Part shown: positions 33,155-41,632 of the stretch, piece by piece
Layout of the letters: every line of letters begins with the position of its first letter
How positions within the stretch are numbered: position 1 is the first letter of the stretch
DNA from: Kerstersia gyiorum
Lineage (GTDB): Bacteria > Pseudomonadota > Gammaproteobacteria > Burkholderiales > Burkholderiaceae_B
Reading direction: 5' to 3'
Assembly (NCBI RefSeq): GCF_004216755.1
Contig: NZ_SGWZ01000004.1
Span: forward strand, 272,158-336,157
Length of the DNA stretch: 64,000 nucleotides
The notes under the pieces: generated by a model
Seen by the model: only the letters and a program-made list of their open reading frames with translations
Told to the model about the DNA's origin: nothing
Databases searched by the model: none
Position numbers and translations under genes: made by a program

Positions 33155-34276
33155 GTGGTGGAATCAGCTTTTCTCTCTTGGGATGAAGCGAACGGCACGG
33201 CGCGATTGAGCGGCGAGTGGACGCTCGCCCATTACTCTCAGCTGCAGGCGGCCACCGGCAATTACCCGTCGGCCAAGGTCAAGGCGTTGGATCTCGGGGA
33301 TATCAAGGCCCTGGATACTGCCGGCGCGGCCATGCTGCTGGAATGGCTGGGCAAGGACGAACTGGCGCGTTTGCTGGGGCAGGGCGATGGCCTGGAACCT
33401 GGCCGGCTAGCCTTGTTGCGCGCCGTCATCCTGGCGGATCCGCCGCTGGATGCCCCGGCTGCCAAAAAGGCCAATGCCTTCACGCAGTTCCTCGAAAACG
33501 TCGGCACGGCCACGGAAAACATCTGGCACAACCTGGTTGGCCTGATGGGTTTCATCGGCCTGATCATCCAGTGCTCGCTGGGTGTGCTGCTGCGTCCCAG
33601 GCGCTGGCGCATGACGGCCATGGTGGCGCAGATCGAACAGGCGGGTTTCAACGCCATTCCCATCGTCATCATGCTGTCGTTCATGGTGGGGGCAGTGGTG
33701 GCCTTTCTGGGGGCGACCATTCTGGCGGATTTCGGCGCCAGCATTTACACCGTGAGCTTGGTCGGCTTTTCCTTCCTGCGAGAATTCGGCGTGTTGCTGA
33801 CCGCCATTCTCATGGCCGGCCGTACTGCCAGTTCATTCACCGCGCAGATCGGTGCGATGAAATCCAATGAGGAAATCGACGCCATCCGGGCCCAGGGCCT
33901 GGACCCCATGGAAATGCTGGTGGTGCCCAGGGTGCTGGCGATGCTGATCGCCTTGCCGCTCCTGACGTTCATTGCCATGATGGCCGGGATTCTGGGCGGC
34001 ATGCTGGTGTGTGCCGTGAGCCTGGATATTTCCCCGACCATGTTCCTGTCCATCATGCAGGAAAACATTCCGGTGCGGCATTTCGTGCTGGGGATGGTCA
34101 AGGCGCCGGTATTCGCGTTCATGATTGCCGCGATCGGTTGCCGCGAAGGTTTCAGTGTGCGCGGCAGCGCCCAGTCGGTGGGTGAACACACGACTTCCAG
34201 CGTGGTGCAGTCCATCTTCCTCGTCATCCTGCTGGATGCGGTGGCTGCATTGTTCTATATGGAGATGGGATGGTGA
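33155..34276 (+). CDS. mlaE: MlaE-family lipid ABC permease with N-terminal STAS domain
   Basis: About 373 residues. The first 100 resemble a STAS domain (VKALDLGDIKALDTAGAAMLLEWLG, the MlaB-like fold). The remaining 260 form the MlaE permease with FLREFGVLLTAILMAGRTASSFTAQIG, EIDAIRAQGLDPMEMLVVPRV and C-terminal membrane helices. In the Mla system permease, ATPase and MlaB are separate subunits moving phospholipids between inner and outer membranes; here MlaB and MlaE are fused. No ATG lies in a good position; a GTG at 33155 (or 33158) starts the STAS homology. The start is the least certain part. Confidence 0.85.
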   Translation: MVESAFLSWDEANGTARLSGEWTLAHYSQLQAATGNYPSAKVKALDLGDIKALDTAGAAMLLEWLGKDELARLLGQGDGLEPGRLALLRAVILADPPLDAPAAKKANAFTQFLENVGTATENIWHNLVGLMGFIGLIIQCSLGVLLRPRRWRMTAMVAQIEQAGFNAIPIVIMLSFMVGAVVAFLGATILADFGASIYTVSLVGFSFLREFGVLLTAILMAGRTASSFTAQIGAMKSNEEIDAIRAQGLDPMEMLVVPRVLAMLIALPLLTFIAMMAGILGGMLVCAVSLDISPTMFLSIMQENIPVRHFVLGMVKAPVFAFMIAAIGCREGFSVRGSAQSVGEHTTSSVVQSIFLVILLDAVAALFYMEMGW

Positions 34277-35124
34277 CGGAACAGGATGTTGCTGCCGCCA
34301 GTGCGGCAGCAGCTGCACAGCCTGCCGCGGGCGCGGCAGACGCCGAACCCATTATCCAGGTGCGCGGCGTGCGTAATCAATTCGGCAAGCAGGTTGTGCA
34401 CAATAATCTCGATCTCGATGTGCGCCGTGGGGAAATCATGGGCGTGGTCGGCGGCTCGGGGACCGGCAAATCGGTGTTGTTGCGCACCATCGTCGGATTG
34501 CAGCGGCCAGCCGCTGGCGAGGTCAAGGTGTTCGGCCAGAACCTGCTGGCGTTGCCCGAAGCGCAGCGTTCCAAGCTGGAACGCCGTTTCGGCGTATTGT
34601 TCCAGAGCGGCGCCCTGTTTTCCTCGCTGACGGTGACTGAAAACGTCGCTTTGCCGCTGATAGAGCATGCGGGGCTTTCGCGGCCGGAAGCCGAACGCCT
34701 GGCCGGCCTGAAGCTGGCGCTGGCGGGTTTGCCGCCCGATGCTGGCCCCAAGTCGCCATCTTCGCTGTCGGGCGGCATGGTCAAGCGCGCCGCACTGGCG
34801 CGCGCATTGGCGCTTGATCCCGATATTCTGTTTCTGGATGAACCCACTGCGGGGCTGGACCCGATCGGTGCGGCGGCATTCGACCAATTGATCCTTACCC
34901 TGCGCGGCGCGCTGGGTTTTACCGTGTTCCTCGTGACTCACGATCTGGACACGCTTTATACGATTTGCGACCGTGTCGCCGTGCTTTCCGACAAGCGGGT
35001 GCTGGTTGCAGACAGTCTGGATGTCGTGGAAGAGGTCGACAACGACTGGATTCGCGCCTATTTCCATGGCCCGCGCGGGCGCTCGGCCGAGCGTGCGGCG
35101 CGGCAAGTGAAGGAGAGCAACTGA
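34270..35124 (+). CDS. mlaF: MlaF-type ABC transporter ATP-binding protein
   Basis: 284 residues. Walker A GGSGTGKSVLL, Q-loop FQSGALFSSLTV, ABC signature LSGGMVKRAALARALA and Walker B ILFLDEPTAGLDP are all present, with the MlaF-type H-loop VTHDLDTL. The first 30 residues are an Ala-rich extension. It powers lipid transport with the permease, whose gene it overlaps by seven bases, so coupling is likely. Confidence 0.92.
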   Translation: MVTEQDVAAASAAAAAQPAAGAADAEPIIQVRGVRNQFGKQVVHNNLDLDVRRGEIMGVVGGSGTGKSVLLRTIVGLQRPAAGEVKVFGQNLLALPEAQRSKLERRFGVLFQSGALFSSLTVTENVALPLIEHAGLSRPEAERLAGLKLALAGLPPDAGPKSPSSLSGGMVKRAALARALALDPDILFLDEPTAGLDPIGAAAFDQLILTLRGALGFTVFLVTHDLDTLYTICDRVAVLSDKRVLVADSLDVVEEVDNDWIRAYFHGPRGRSAERAARQVKESN

Positions 35125-35125
35125 T

Positions 35126-36064
35126 ATGGAAACCCGCGCCCATCATATTCTGATTGGCACCTTTGTCACGCTGGCCGTGGCAGCCATCATGCTGTTTGCG
35201 CTATGGCTGCACAAATCCTACGGGGATGGCGCGGTCAAGCACTACGAGGTCGTCTTCAATGAAACCGTGCGTGGCCTGTCGCAAGGCAGCGCGGTGGAAT
35301 ACAGCGGTATCGTGGTGGGCGACGTGGCGTCGCTGCGCCTCGATCCCAATGACCCGCGCCGGGTGTTGGCGCGTATTGCAATCAAGAGCAGTATTCCCGT
35401 TCGCAAGGATACGACTGCCGTCCTGGCCCTGACCGGCCTGACCGGCACTTCGGTGATTCAACTGGGCGGCGGTTCGCCCGGCAGCCCGCTGCTTGAAGGC
35501 AGCAACGGGCAGGACCCCGTCATAGTCGCCAGCCCGTCGCCGTTCGCCCGCATCCTCAACAGCGGTGAGAATACCGTCGCCAATATCAACGATCTGCTGC
35601 GCAACGCCAATCGAGTGTTCTCCGAAGAGAACGTGAACAACGTCAGTAAGATCCTGGCCAATGTCGAGGAAGTCAGCAATACGATGGCACAGCAAAGTGG
35701 CCATGTTTCCAGCATGCTGGATGCCCTGGCCGAAGCCGGTAAGGGGGCTGATCAAGCACTGGCGCAGATTTCGCAGCTGGCCCGTACCGCAGAAAAGGCG
35801 GTGGGCGAGCGTGGTGCTGCCATCATGGATAACGTGCGCAATACCACGGAGTCCCTGTCGCGCATTTCCGCCGAAACCGAGAACCTGCTGGCCAACCACT
35901 ACGGCGCTCTGGCCAGTGGCATGCAAGGGCTGAGCGACATTGGCCCGGCGATACGTGAGCTGCGTAGCACGCTGGTGACCTTGCGTACGCTGATCCAGCG
36001 TCTGAATGAAGATCCGGCAGGTTACCTGCTGGGCCGCGATACCATACGGGAGTTCAAACCATGA
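35126..36064 (+). CDS. mlaD: MlaD-family MCE lipid-binding protein
   Basis: 312 residues. One N-terminal membrane anchor (HHILIGTFVTLAVAAIMLFALWL) is followed by a single MCE domain (YEVVFNETVRGLSQGSAVEYSGIVVGDV, TGLTGTSVIQLGGG) and a long helical C-terminal part (about residues 160-290) that probably forms a tube or needle as in larger MCE proteins. It faces the periplasm and carries lipid. It begins one base after the ATPase stop. Confidence 0.9.
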   Translation: METRAHHILIGTFVTLAVAAIMLFALWLHKSYGDGAVKHYEVVFNETVRGLSQGSAVEYSGIVVGDVASLRLDPNDPRRVLARIAIKSSIPVRKDTTAVLALTGLTGTSVIQLGGGSPGSPLLEGSNGQDPVIVASPSPFARILNSGENTVANINDLLRNANRVFSEENVNNVSKILANVEEVSNTMAQQSGHVSSMLDALAEAGKGADQALAQISQLARTAEKAVGERGAAIMDNVRNTTESLSRISAETENLLANHYGALASGMQGLSDIGPAIRELRSTLVTLRTLIQRLNEDPAGYLLGRDTIREFKP

Positions 36065-36741
36065 GCGTCATTCTTCGTGGCCGTGTGCTGGCTGCTGCTG
36101 CCGTCCTGGCCAGCCTGGGCGCCTGCTCCATTCTGCCGGAGCCGGTCGTCCGTACCCCTTATGTCCTGCCCATGAGCCAGGTACAGGCCAATGCGCAGTT
36201 GCCGCAGGCGGGCTGGAACGTGCGTGTGGTGACGCCGCAGGCGGTACGTTCGCTGGATAGCCGGCAATGGTGGATTGTGGCACCGGATGCTAGCGTCAGT
36301 GCCTACAAGGATGTGCTCTGGGCCGAACCGGCACCGGTCATGGTACGTGAACGCCTGATCACCGCCTTCATTGATGCCCGCCGTTTCAGCGGCGTCAGCA
36401 ATGAACTGTCCGGGCTGCCTGCCGATTTCGAACTGGAATCCAGCTTGAGGGCTTTCCAGGTGCTTCGTAAAACCGATGGCGGCGGTACGGTCTACCTGCG
36501 TCTGGATGCAGACTTGCTGCATCTGGATTCGCGTCGCGTCGTCGCGGATCAGGTTTTCGAAGAGCGCGTGGACGTGCCTGACCTGGGCACGGAAACCGTG
36601 GTGCAAGCCTATGGACGCGCCACTGATGCGTTGGCAGCAGACGTGCTGGCCTGGGCCATTGAGGCTGGCAACAAGAACTGGCAATCTCCGAGCACCCGGG
36701 TTGAGCCCATGCTGCTGCGCAGGCTGCCTGCGCAGCAGTAA
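36061..36741 (+). CDS. ABC-type transport auxiliary lipoprotein (PqiC-like)
   Basis: 226 residues. It has a lipoprotein signal (RGRVLAAAAVLASLGACSI, lipobox LGAC with the cysteine near residue 22) and then the ABC_trans_aux/PqiC fold with VRTPYVLPMSQVQANAQL and a C-terminal DALAADVLAWAIEAG. Such outer-membrane lipoproteins close the periplasmic end of MCE transporters. Its ATG overlaps the mlaD stop (ATGA). Confidence 0.85.
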   Translation: MSVILRGRVLAAAAVLASLGACSILPEPVVRTPYVLPMSQVQANAQLPQAGWNVRVVTPQAVRSLDSRQWWIVAPDASVSAYKDVLWAEPAPVMVRERLITAFIDARRFSGVSNELSGLPADFELESSLRAFQVLRKTDGGGTVYLRLDADLLHLDSRRVVADQVFEERVDVPDLGTETVVQAYGRATDALAADVLAWAIEAGNKNWQSPSTRVEPMLLRRLPAQQ

Positions 36742-36855
36742 GTATCTGCCGGATGCATTGACTGCCGGTGGTTCGGCTCTCGGTATAGCTGGACAAGGCA
36801 GTGTTCTGACTGATGCAGGGCCTCGGCCCGCGGGAAGTACGATATCGCGTTCACG

Positions 36856-36962
36856 ACTAGCCCCTGCACGGTAACGGCAGGGGCTAGTTGCGTTGGGCGC
36901 GGCATTTGGCACGGCAGGAAGATGCCGGCTTGCACGCACCGACAGCAAGCCGGCTCATCTTC
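36856..36962 (+). terminator. Two strong hairpins after the Mla operon
   Basis: ACTAGCCCCTGC (36856-36867) pairs perfectly with GCAGGGGCTAGT (36877-36888), loop 9. A second stem, GAAGATGCCGGCTTG (36918-36932) with CAAGCCGGCTCATCTTC (36946-36962), has a 2-base bulge. They lie 115 to 220 bases after the lipoprotein stop. Neither has a T tract. The rest of the 405-base gap should hold the cioA promoter, but no clear boxes are seen. Confidence 0.6.
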
Positions 36963-37146
36963 GGCAGCTTCCCGTCAATCTGATATGGTTTTTTTCCTGA
37001 TTTCTGATTCTGTACTGAAATAGTGCTGGCGCTTAAGGTTCAGTTGTGGCCTTGCGTGCCCCATAAGGGCGGGCTTGGCTACCTGTGCCACGTAGCGGCG
37101 CCATGCCTGGAAACCGGGGGGGCCCGCGCTATCGGGAGTCTTCATC

Positions 37147-38580
37147 ATGGAAGCAAGCGCATTATTGCTGGCGCGCATCCAGTTCGGTTTTACCGTGTCG
37201 TTCCACATCATTTTTCCGGCCATTACCATCGGCCTTGCCAGCTATCTGGCGGTGCTTGAGGCCTGTTGGCTGAAAACACGTCGGCCGGAATATCGTGACC
37301 TATACCACTACTGGAGCCGCATCTTTGCCGTCAACTTTGGCATGGGTGTAGTGTCAGGCCTGGTGATGGCCTATCAGTTCGGCACCAACTGGAGCTATTT
37401 TTCGGAATACGCCGGCAGTATCACCGGGCCCCTTCTGGCCTATGAGGTGTTGACCGCCTTCTTCCTGGAGGCCGGCTTCCTGGGCGTCATGCTGTTCGGC
37501 TGGCAACGCGTCGGGCCGGGCCTGCACTTCTTTTCTACCGTCATGGTGGCGATAGGAACGCTGATATCTGCGACCTGGATCCTTGCGTCCAACAGCTGGA
37601 TGCAGACCCCGGCAGGCTATGCGATTGCCGACGGGCGGATCATTCCCACCGACTGGTGGGCGGTGATCTTCAACCCGTCTTTTCCGTACCGCCTGGCACA
37701 TATGGGCCTGGCCGCGTTTGTGGCCACGGCCTTGCTGGTCGCGGCGACCGGGGCGTGGCACCTGCGCCAGGGCAACCAGGATAAGCGCGTCCGCCGTATG
37801 TTCGCCATGGCGCTGGGCATGCTGTTGCTCGCGGCGCCGTTGCAGGCTTTCGTGGGCGATATGCACGGCTTGAATACACTCAAGCACCAGCCGGCCAAGA
37901 TAGCCGCGATGGAAGGGCATTGGGAAAACCATCCGGGCGAGGGCTTCCCATTGCTGCTGTTTGCCGTGCCGGACATGAAAACCGAGTCGAACCGCTACGA
38001 AATCGGTATTCCGCGATTGGGTAGCCTGATCCTCACGCACAGCCTGGATGGCGAAATTCCCGGCTTGAAGGCATTCCCGCCGGAAGACAGACCGAACGCA
38101 ACCGTGGTGTTCTGGTCGTTCCGTGTCATGGTCGGCCTGGGCCTGCTGATGATTCTGCTGGCGCTATGGGCGGCCTGGGCGCGTTGGCGCGGCCGTTTGT
38201 ACGATGCAAGGCGCTTGCAGGCCTTCGCCATCGGGATGGGGCCGACCGGGCTGATCGCGATATTGGCCGGCTGGTACACCACGGAAATCGGGCGTCAGCC
38301 CTGGGTAGTGTACGGCCTCATGCGTACCAGCGATGCGGCCACGCCGCATAGCACCCTGACGCTGGGGGTCACGCTGGCGGTATTTCTTGTTGTCTATCTG
38401 CTGGTGTTTGGTGTGGGCATCTGGTACCTGTTGCGGCTGTTGGCCAGGCCGCCGGAAATCAGCGGCCCGGATGGCCATGAACCGGATGAACAAGCGCCTG
38501 GCATGCTGCATGCGCATGGCTTGGCCGTACCCGCCAATTTCCCGGCTGCAAATGCCAAGATTCAACGCACGGAGGCCTGA
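37147..38580 (+). CDS. cioA: Cyanide-insensitive cytochrome bd oxidase subunit I
   Basis: 477 residues with about nine membrane helices, the short-Q-loop CioA form of CydA. Family marks include LLLARIQFGFTVSFHIIFPAITIG (haem-ligand histidine), FAVNFGMGVVSGLVMAYQFGTNW, GPLLAYEVLTAFFLEAGFLGVMLFGW and PWVVYGLMRTSDA. It oxidises ubiquinol and reduces oxygen to water without proton pumping, tolerating cyanide and low oxygen. It is followed one base later by subunit II. Confidence 0.94.
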   Translation: MEASALLLARIQFGFTVSFHIIFPAITIGLASYLAVLEACWLKTRRPEYRDLYHYWSRIFAVNFGMGVVSGLVMAYQFGTNWSYFSEYAGSITGPLLAYEVLTAFFLEAGFLGVMLFGWQRVGPGLHFFSTVMVAIGTLISATWILASNSWMQTPAGYAIADGRIIPTDWWAVIFNPSFPYRLAHMGLAAFVATALLVAATGAWHLRQGNQDKRVRRMFAMALGMLLLAAPLQAFVGDMHGLNTLKHQPAKIAAMEGHWENHPGEGFPLLLFAVPDMKTESNRYEIGIPRLGSLILTHSLDGEIPGLKAFPPEDRPNATVVFWSFRVMVGLGLLMILLALWAAWARWRGRLYDARRLQAFAIGMGPTGLIAILAGWYTTEIGRQPWVVYGLMRTSDAATPHSTLTLGVTLAVFLVVYLLVFGVGIWYLLRLLARPPEISGPDGHEPDEQAPGMLHAHGLAVPANFPAANAKIQRTEA

Positions 38581-39588
38581 ATGGGTATAGATCTGGCAGT
38601 TCTGTGGGCGATCATTATCCTTTTTGGCGTGCTGATGTACGTGATCCTGGATGGATTCGACCTGGGGGTAGGCATCCTGTTTCCGTTCGTCGGCAACCGC
38701 GAAGATCGGGATGTCATGGTCAATACCGTGGCGCCGGTGTGGGACGGCAACGAAACCTGGCTGGTGCTGGGTGGGGCGGGCCTGATGGCGGCGTTTCCCT
38801 TGGCATACGCCGTGCTGCTGCACGCGTTCTACATCCCGCTGCTGGCCATGCTGCTTGGGCTGATTTTCCGTGGCGTGGCATTTGAATTCAGGTTTAAGGC
38901 AACGCCAGGCCACCGGCGCTATTGGGATATCGCCTTCACGGGCGGATCATTGGTTGCTGCCTTATGCCAGGGCATCGTGCTGGGGGCTTTCGTCGAAGGC
39001 ATTGCCATGGATGGGCATCGCTACATCGGTGGCATTTTCGATTGGGCCACACCGTTCTCGCTGTTGTCTGGCGTGGGTGTGGTGGTGGGCTATGCCTTGC
39101 TGGGCAGTACCTGGCTGGTACTGAAAACGGAAGGTGCCTTGCAGCGCCGGATGATGCGTCTGGCCCGGCCGCTGACCTGGCTGATGCTGGCGTGTATTGC
39201 GCTGGTCAGCGTGTTCACGCCGCTGGTGCAGGGCCACATTGCGCAGCACTGGTTCAGCTGGCCCGGCATGTTGTGGCTGGCGCCGGTTCCGGTACTGGTG
39301 GTGCTGCTGGCCGCGGGCTTGTTGCGTGCGCTGGGCCGGCGGGCCGAAGCCGCGCCATTCGCGCTGGCGCTTTGCTTGGTCCTGCTGGGCTATGGCGGCC
39401 TGGGGGCGGCGATCTGGCCGTACATCATTCTGCCGGGCATCACTATTTGGGACGCGGCTGCTCCCCTGCAAAGCCAGGGTTTTGCCCTTGTGGGCGCCTT
39501 GCTGATCGTTCCGGTCATCCTGATGTATACGGCATGGTCCTACTTTGTGTTCCGCGGCAAGGTCAAGCGCGGCGAGGGGTATCATTGA
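38581..39588 (+). CDS. cioB: Cytochrome bd oxidase subunit II
   Basis: 335 residues with eight or nine membrane helices. CydB marks are VILDGFDLGVGILFPFV near the start and TVAPVWDGNETWLVLGGAGLMAAFPLAYA. It carries no haem ligands itself but completes the oxidase. The start ATG abuts the cioA stop and its TGA overlaps the next start (TGATG). Confidence 0.94.
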   Translation: MGIDLAVLWAIIILFGVLMYVILDGFDLGVGILFPFVGNREDRDVMVNTVAPVWDGNETWLVLGGAGLMAAFPLAYAVLLHAFYIPLLAMLLGLIFRGVAFEFRFKATPGHRRYWDIAFTGGSLVAALCQGIVLGAFVEGIAMDGHRYIGGIFDWATPFSLLSGVGVVVGYALLGSTWLVLKTEGALQRRMMRLARPLTWLMLACIALVSVFTPLVQGHIAQHWFSWPGMLWLAPVPVLVVLLAAGLLRALGRRAEAAPFALALCLVLLGYGGLGAAIWPYIILPGITIWDAAAPLQSQGFALVGALLIVPVILMYTAWSYFVFRGKVKRGEGYH

Positions 39589-39920
39589 TGAAAATGGAAA
39601 TCCAGAAACCGATGATGGGCAAGCCTGCCGCCAGTTCATGGCAGCAGCGCCTGGCTTGGCTGCTGGGCATCTGGCTGGTCAGCGTCCTGGTGCTGGCGGG
39701 CATGGCCTATGGCATGCGCCTATTGATGTCGGCGGCCGGCATGACGGCAACCGGCCAGAGCGCATATTCGGCCACGCATGGCAGTGCTGGAAGGCAAGTT
39801 GCAGGGCTCTTGATGCAGCCGCATGGGGCAATTGCAGCCGTTACCGCGCAAGCGACGCCTGGGGCCGGCCGGCCCATGGTGCCGCTGGAACGGCCGGGTA
39901 GGGGAATGGCGCAAGTATGA
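39588..39920 (+). CDS. DUF2474 small subunit of the bd oxidase, extended form
   Basis: 110 residues. One membrane helix (WLLGIWLVSVLVLAGMAYGMRLLM) with the DUF2474 pattern of small CydX-like proteins that follow cioB. The usual members are roughly 40-60 residues; this one has an extra C-terminal tail of 55 residues, low complexity, rich in Gly/Ala/Pro, that should be periplasmic or cytoplasmic disorder. It overlaps cioB by one base and the next regulator by four, so all are probably one translation unit. Confidence 0.75.
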   Translation: MKMEIQKPMMGKPAASSWQQRLAWLLGIWLVSVLVLAGMAYGMRLLMSAAGMTATGQSAYSATHGSAGRQVAGLLMQPHGAIAAVTAQATPGAGRPMVPLERPGRGMAQV

Positions 39921-41353
39921 AGCGTTACGAATCATTGGCCTATGAGTTTTCCGACGCCATTCGCACCGGCATCTGGCGCGCTGGCGACCGCCTGCCGTCA
40001 GTACGCAGCCTGGCCAGGGAACGCGGCGTCAGCCCGACGACGGTGTTCAGTACCTATTACCTGCTGGAATCCTGGGGCCTGGTACGGGCGCAGGACCGTT
40101 CGGGCTATTACGTTGTTGGCCATCCCGTCGTGCGCCCGCCCGAGTTCGATGGTGCAAAGGCCGATGTAGCCGGCCATGTGGTGCAGCCTAAAGTCATAGA
40201 CCGGGTGTTCGACGTCCTGAGCGCGATGCTGCGCCGGGATGTCGTGCCGCTGGGCGCGGCTTTTCCCAGCGCTCACCTGTTTCCGTTGGAGCGCCTGGGG
40301 CAACTGGTGGGCAAGGCCGCCCGCAATGTCGATCCCTGGAGCACCGTGGATAATCTCAGCATGGGTGATTTGCGCTTGCGGCGCAATATTGCGCGCCGTT
40401 ATGCGGCGACGGGCAAAGCAGTGCATGCGGACGAAGTCATCATCACCAATGGCGCCATGGAAGCGCTCAACCTGTGCCTGATGTCCGTGGCAAGACCGGG
40501 GGATGCCGTGGCGGTGGAGTCGCCAGCATTTTACGGCGTGTTCCAGGCCCTGGAACGCCTGGGCCTGCGTGCCATAGAAATCCCGACGCACCCGGAGCAG
40601 GGCATGGACCTGCAGGTGCTGGAACAGGTGCTGGCCGAGCAACGCCCGGCAGCCTGCTGGGTGATGAGCCATTTCCAGAACCCGCTGGGCAGCCTCATGC
40701 CCGAGGAAAAAAAGCAGGCGCTGGCGGAAATGGCGGCGCGGCACCGCATCCCTGTCATAGAGGATGATGTTTATGGCGAGCTGCATTTCAGCAATGAAGC
40801 CTTGCGACCCATCAAATCCTATGACCGCGATGGCTGGGTGTTGCATTGCTCATCGTTCTCAAAAACCCTCGCGCCGCATTATCGCGTGGGTTGGGCGATT
40901 CCAGGGCGCTTCATTGACCGCATGGCGCGCCAGAAACTGACCTTCAGCCTGGCAGCCTCCATGCCGGCCCAGGTTGCGCTGGCGGCCTATCTGGAGCAGG
41001 GCAGCTACGACAAGCAATTGCGCCTGTTGCGGCGCACCTTGCAATCGACCCAGGGAGAAATGCTGCACGCGATTGCCGGCAGTTTTCCGGCCGAAACGCG
41101 CTGCACCCGGCCTGAAGGCGGCTATTTCCTGTGGCTGGAATTGCCGCAGGACGTCGATGCCATGACCCTGTTCCGGCTGGCGCTGGAGCAGGGCGTTTCG
41201 TTGGCGCCAGGGCCGATGTTCACTGCCAGGGACGGAGCCTATGGCAACTGCGTCCGGCTGAACTATGGGCTGGAGTGGAATGATTCCGTGGCACGCGCGG
41301 TGCAATGGCTGGGGCGGAATCTGAAGGCACCGGCGCCGCGGCAGGCAGCCTGA
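39917..41353 (+). CDS. MocR-type GntR/aminotransferase regulator
   Basis: 478 residues. The N-terminal GntR winged helix (SVRSLARERGVSPTTVFSTYYLLE) is fused to a fold-type I aminotransferase domain with NGAMEALNLCLMSVARPGD, the aspartate in IEDDVYGELHF, and the PLP lysine in SSFSKTLAPHYRVGW. MocR proteins sense PLP or its amino-acid adducts. Its start overlaps the oxidase small-subunit stop (ATGA), which suggests that it belongs to the cio operon and may regulate it. Confidence 0.9.
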   Translation: MKRYESLAYEFSDAIRTGIWRAGDRLPSVRSLARERGVSPTTVFSTYYLLESWGLVRAQDRSGYYVVGHPVVRPPEFDGAKADVAGHVVQPKVIDRVFDVLSAMLRRDVVPLGAAFPSAHLFPLERLGQLVGKAARNVDPWSTVDNLSMGDLRLRRNIARRYAATGKAVHADEVIITNGAMEALNLCLMSVARPGDAVAVESPAFYGVFQALERLGLRAIEIPTHPEQGMDLQVLEQVLAEQRPAACWVMSHFQNPLGSLMPEEKKQALAEMAARHRIPVIEDDVYGELHFSNEALRPIKSYDRDGWVLHCSSFSKTLAPHYRVGWAIPGRFIDRMARQKLTFSLAASMPAQVALAAYLEQGSYDKQLRLLRRTLQSTQGEMLHAIAGSFPAETRCTRPEGGYFLWLELPQDVDAMTLFRLALEQGVSLAPGPMFTARDGAYGNCVRLNYGLEWNDSVARAVQWLGRNLKAPAPRQAA

Positions 41354-41632
41354 TGAGGCGGGCTTGAGGCGGCTTGGCTACGGTCAGAAGGTGGTCTGGA
41401 GGCTGCCTTAGGCTGCTTGGGGTACCAAACGGGCGCAGCCACCTATTATTTTTCATGCTTCAAGCATCAGCTTATAGAAAAACTGTCTAAGAATGAATGG
41501 GGGGTTCTTATATCCTTGTCACTCCCCATTCCCGCCTTCATGCGGGGAAAACGGTCGCCTGGGGCCCGCAGGCTGCTGCTCCCGATGCTGCCTGCCGATA
41601 AGTGTGGCGTGCCGGCGCATCTGGATTCCTGT
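41354..41632 (+). other. Promoter region of the sulfite reductase operon
   Basis: No gene. AATGGGG (41496-41502) and CCCCATT (41524-41530) could pair around 21 bases. AT-rich tracts (TTCATGCTTCAAGCATCAG, CTTATAGAAAAAC) could include CysB-type sites and a promoter. The open frame through this stretch into the reductase is not protein-like. Confidence 0.4.

Noticed and set aside
41417..41632. N-terminal extension of the sulfite reductase frame
   Set aside because: The translated stretch is not family-like; homology begins at the ATG at 41633 and the extension covers promoter-type sequence.
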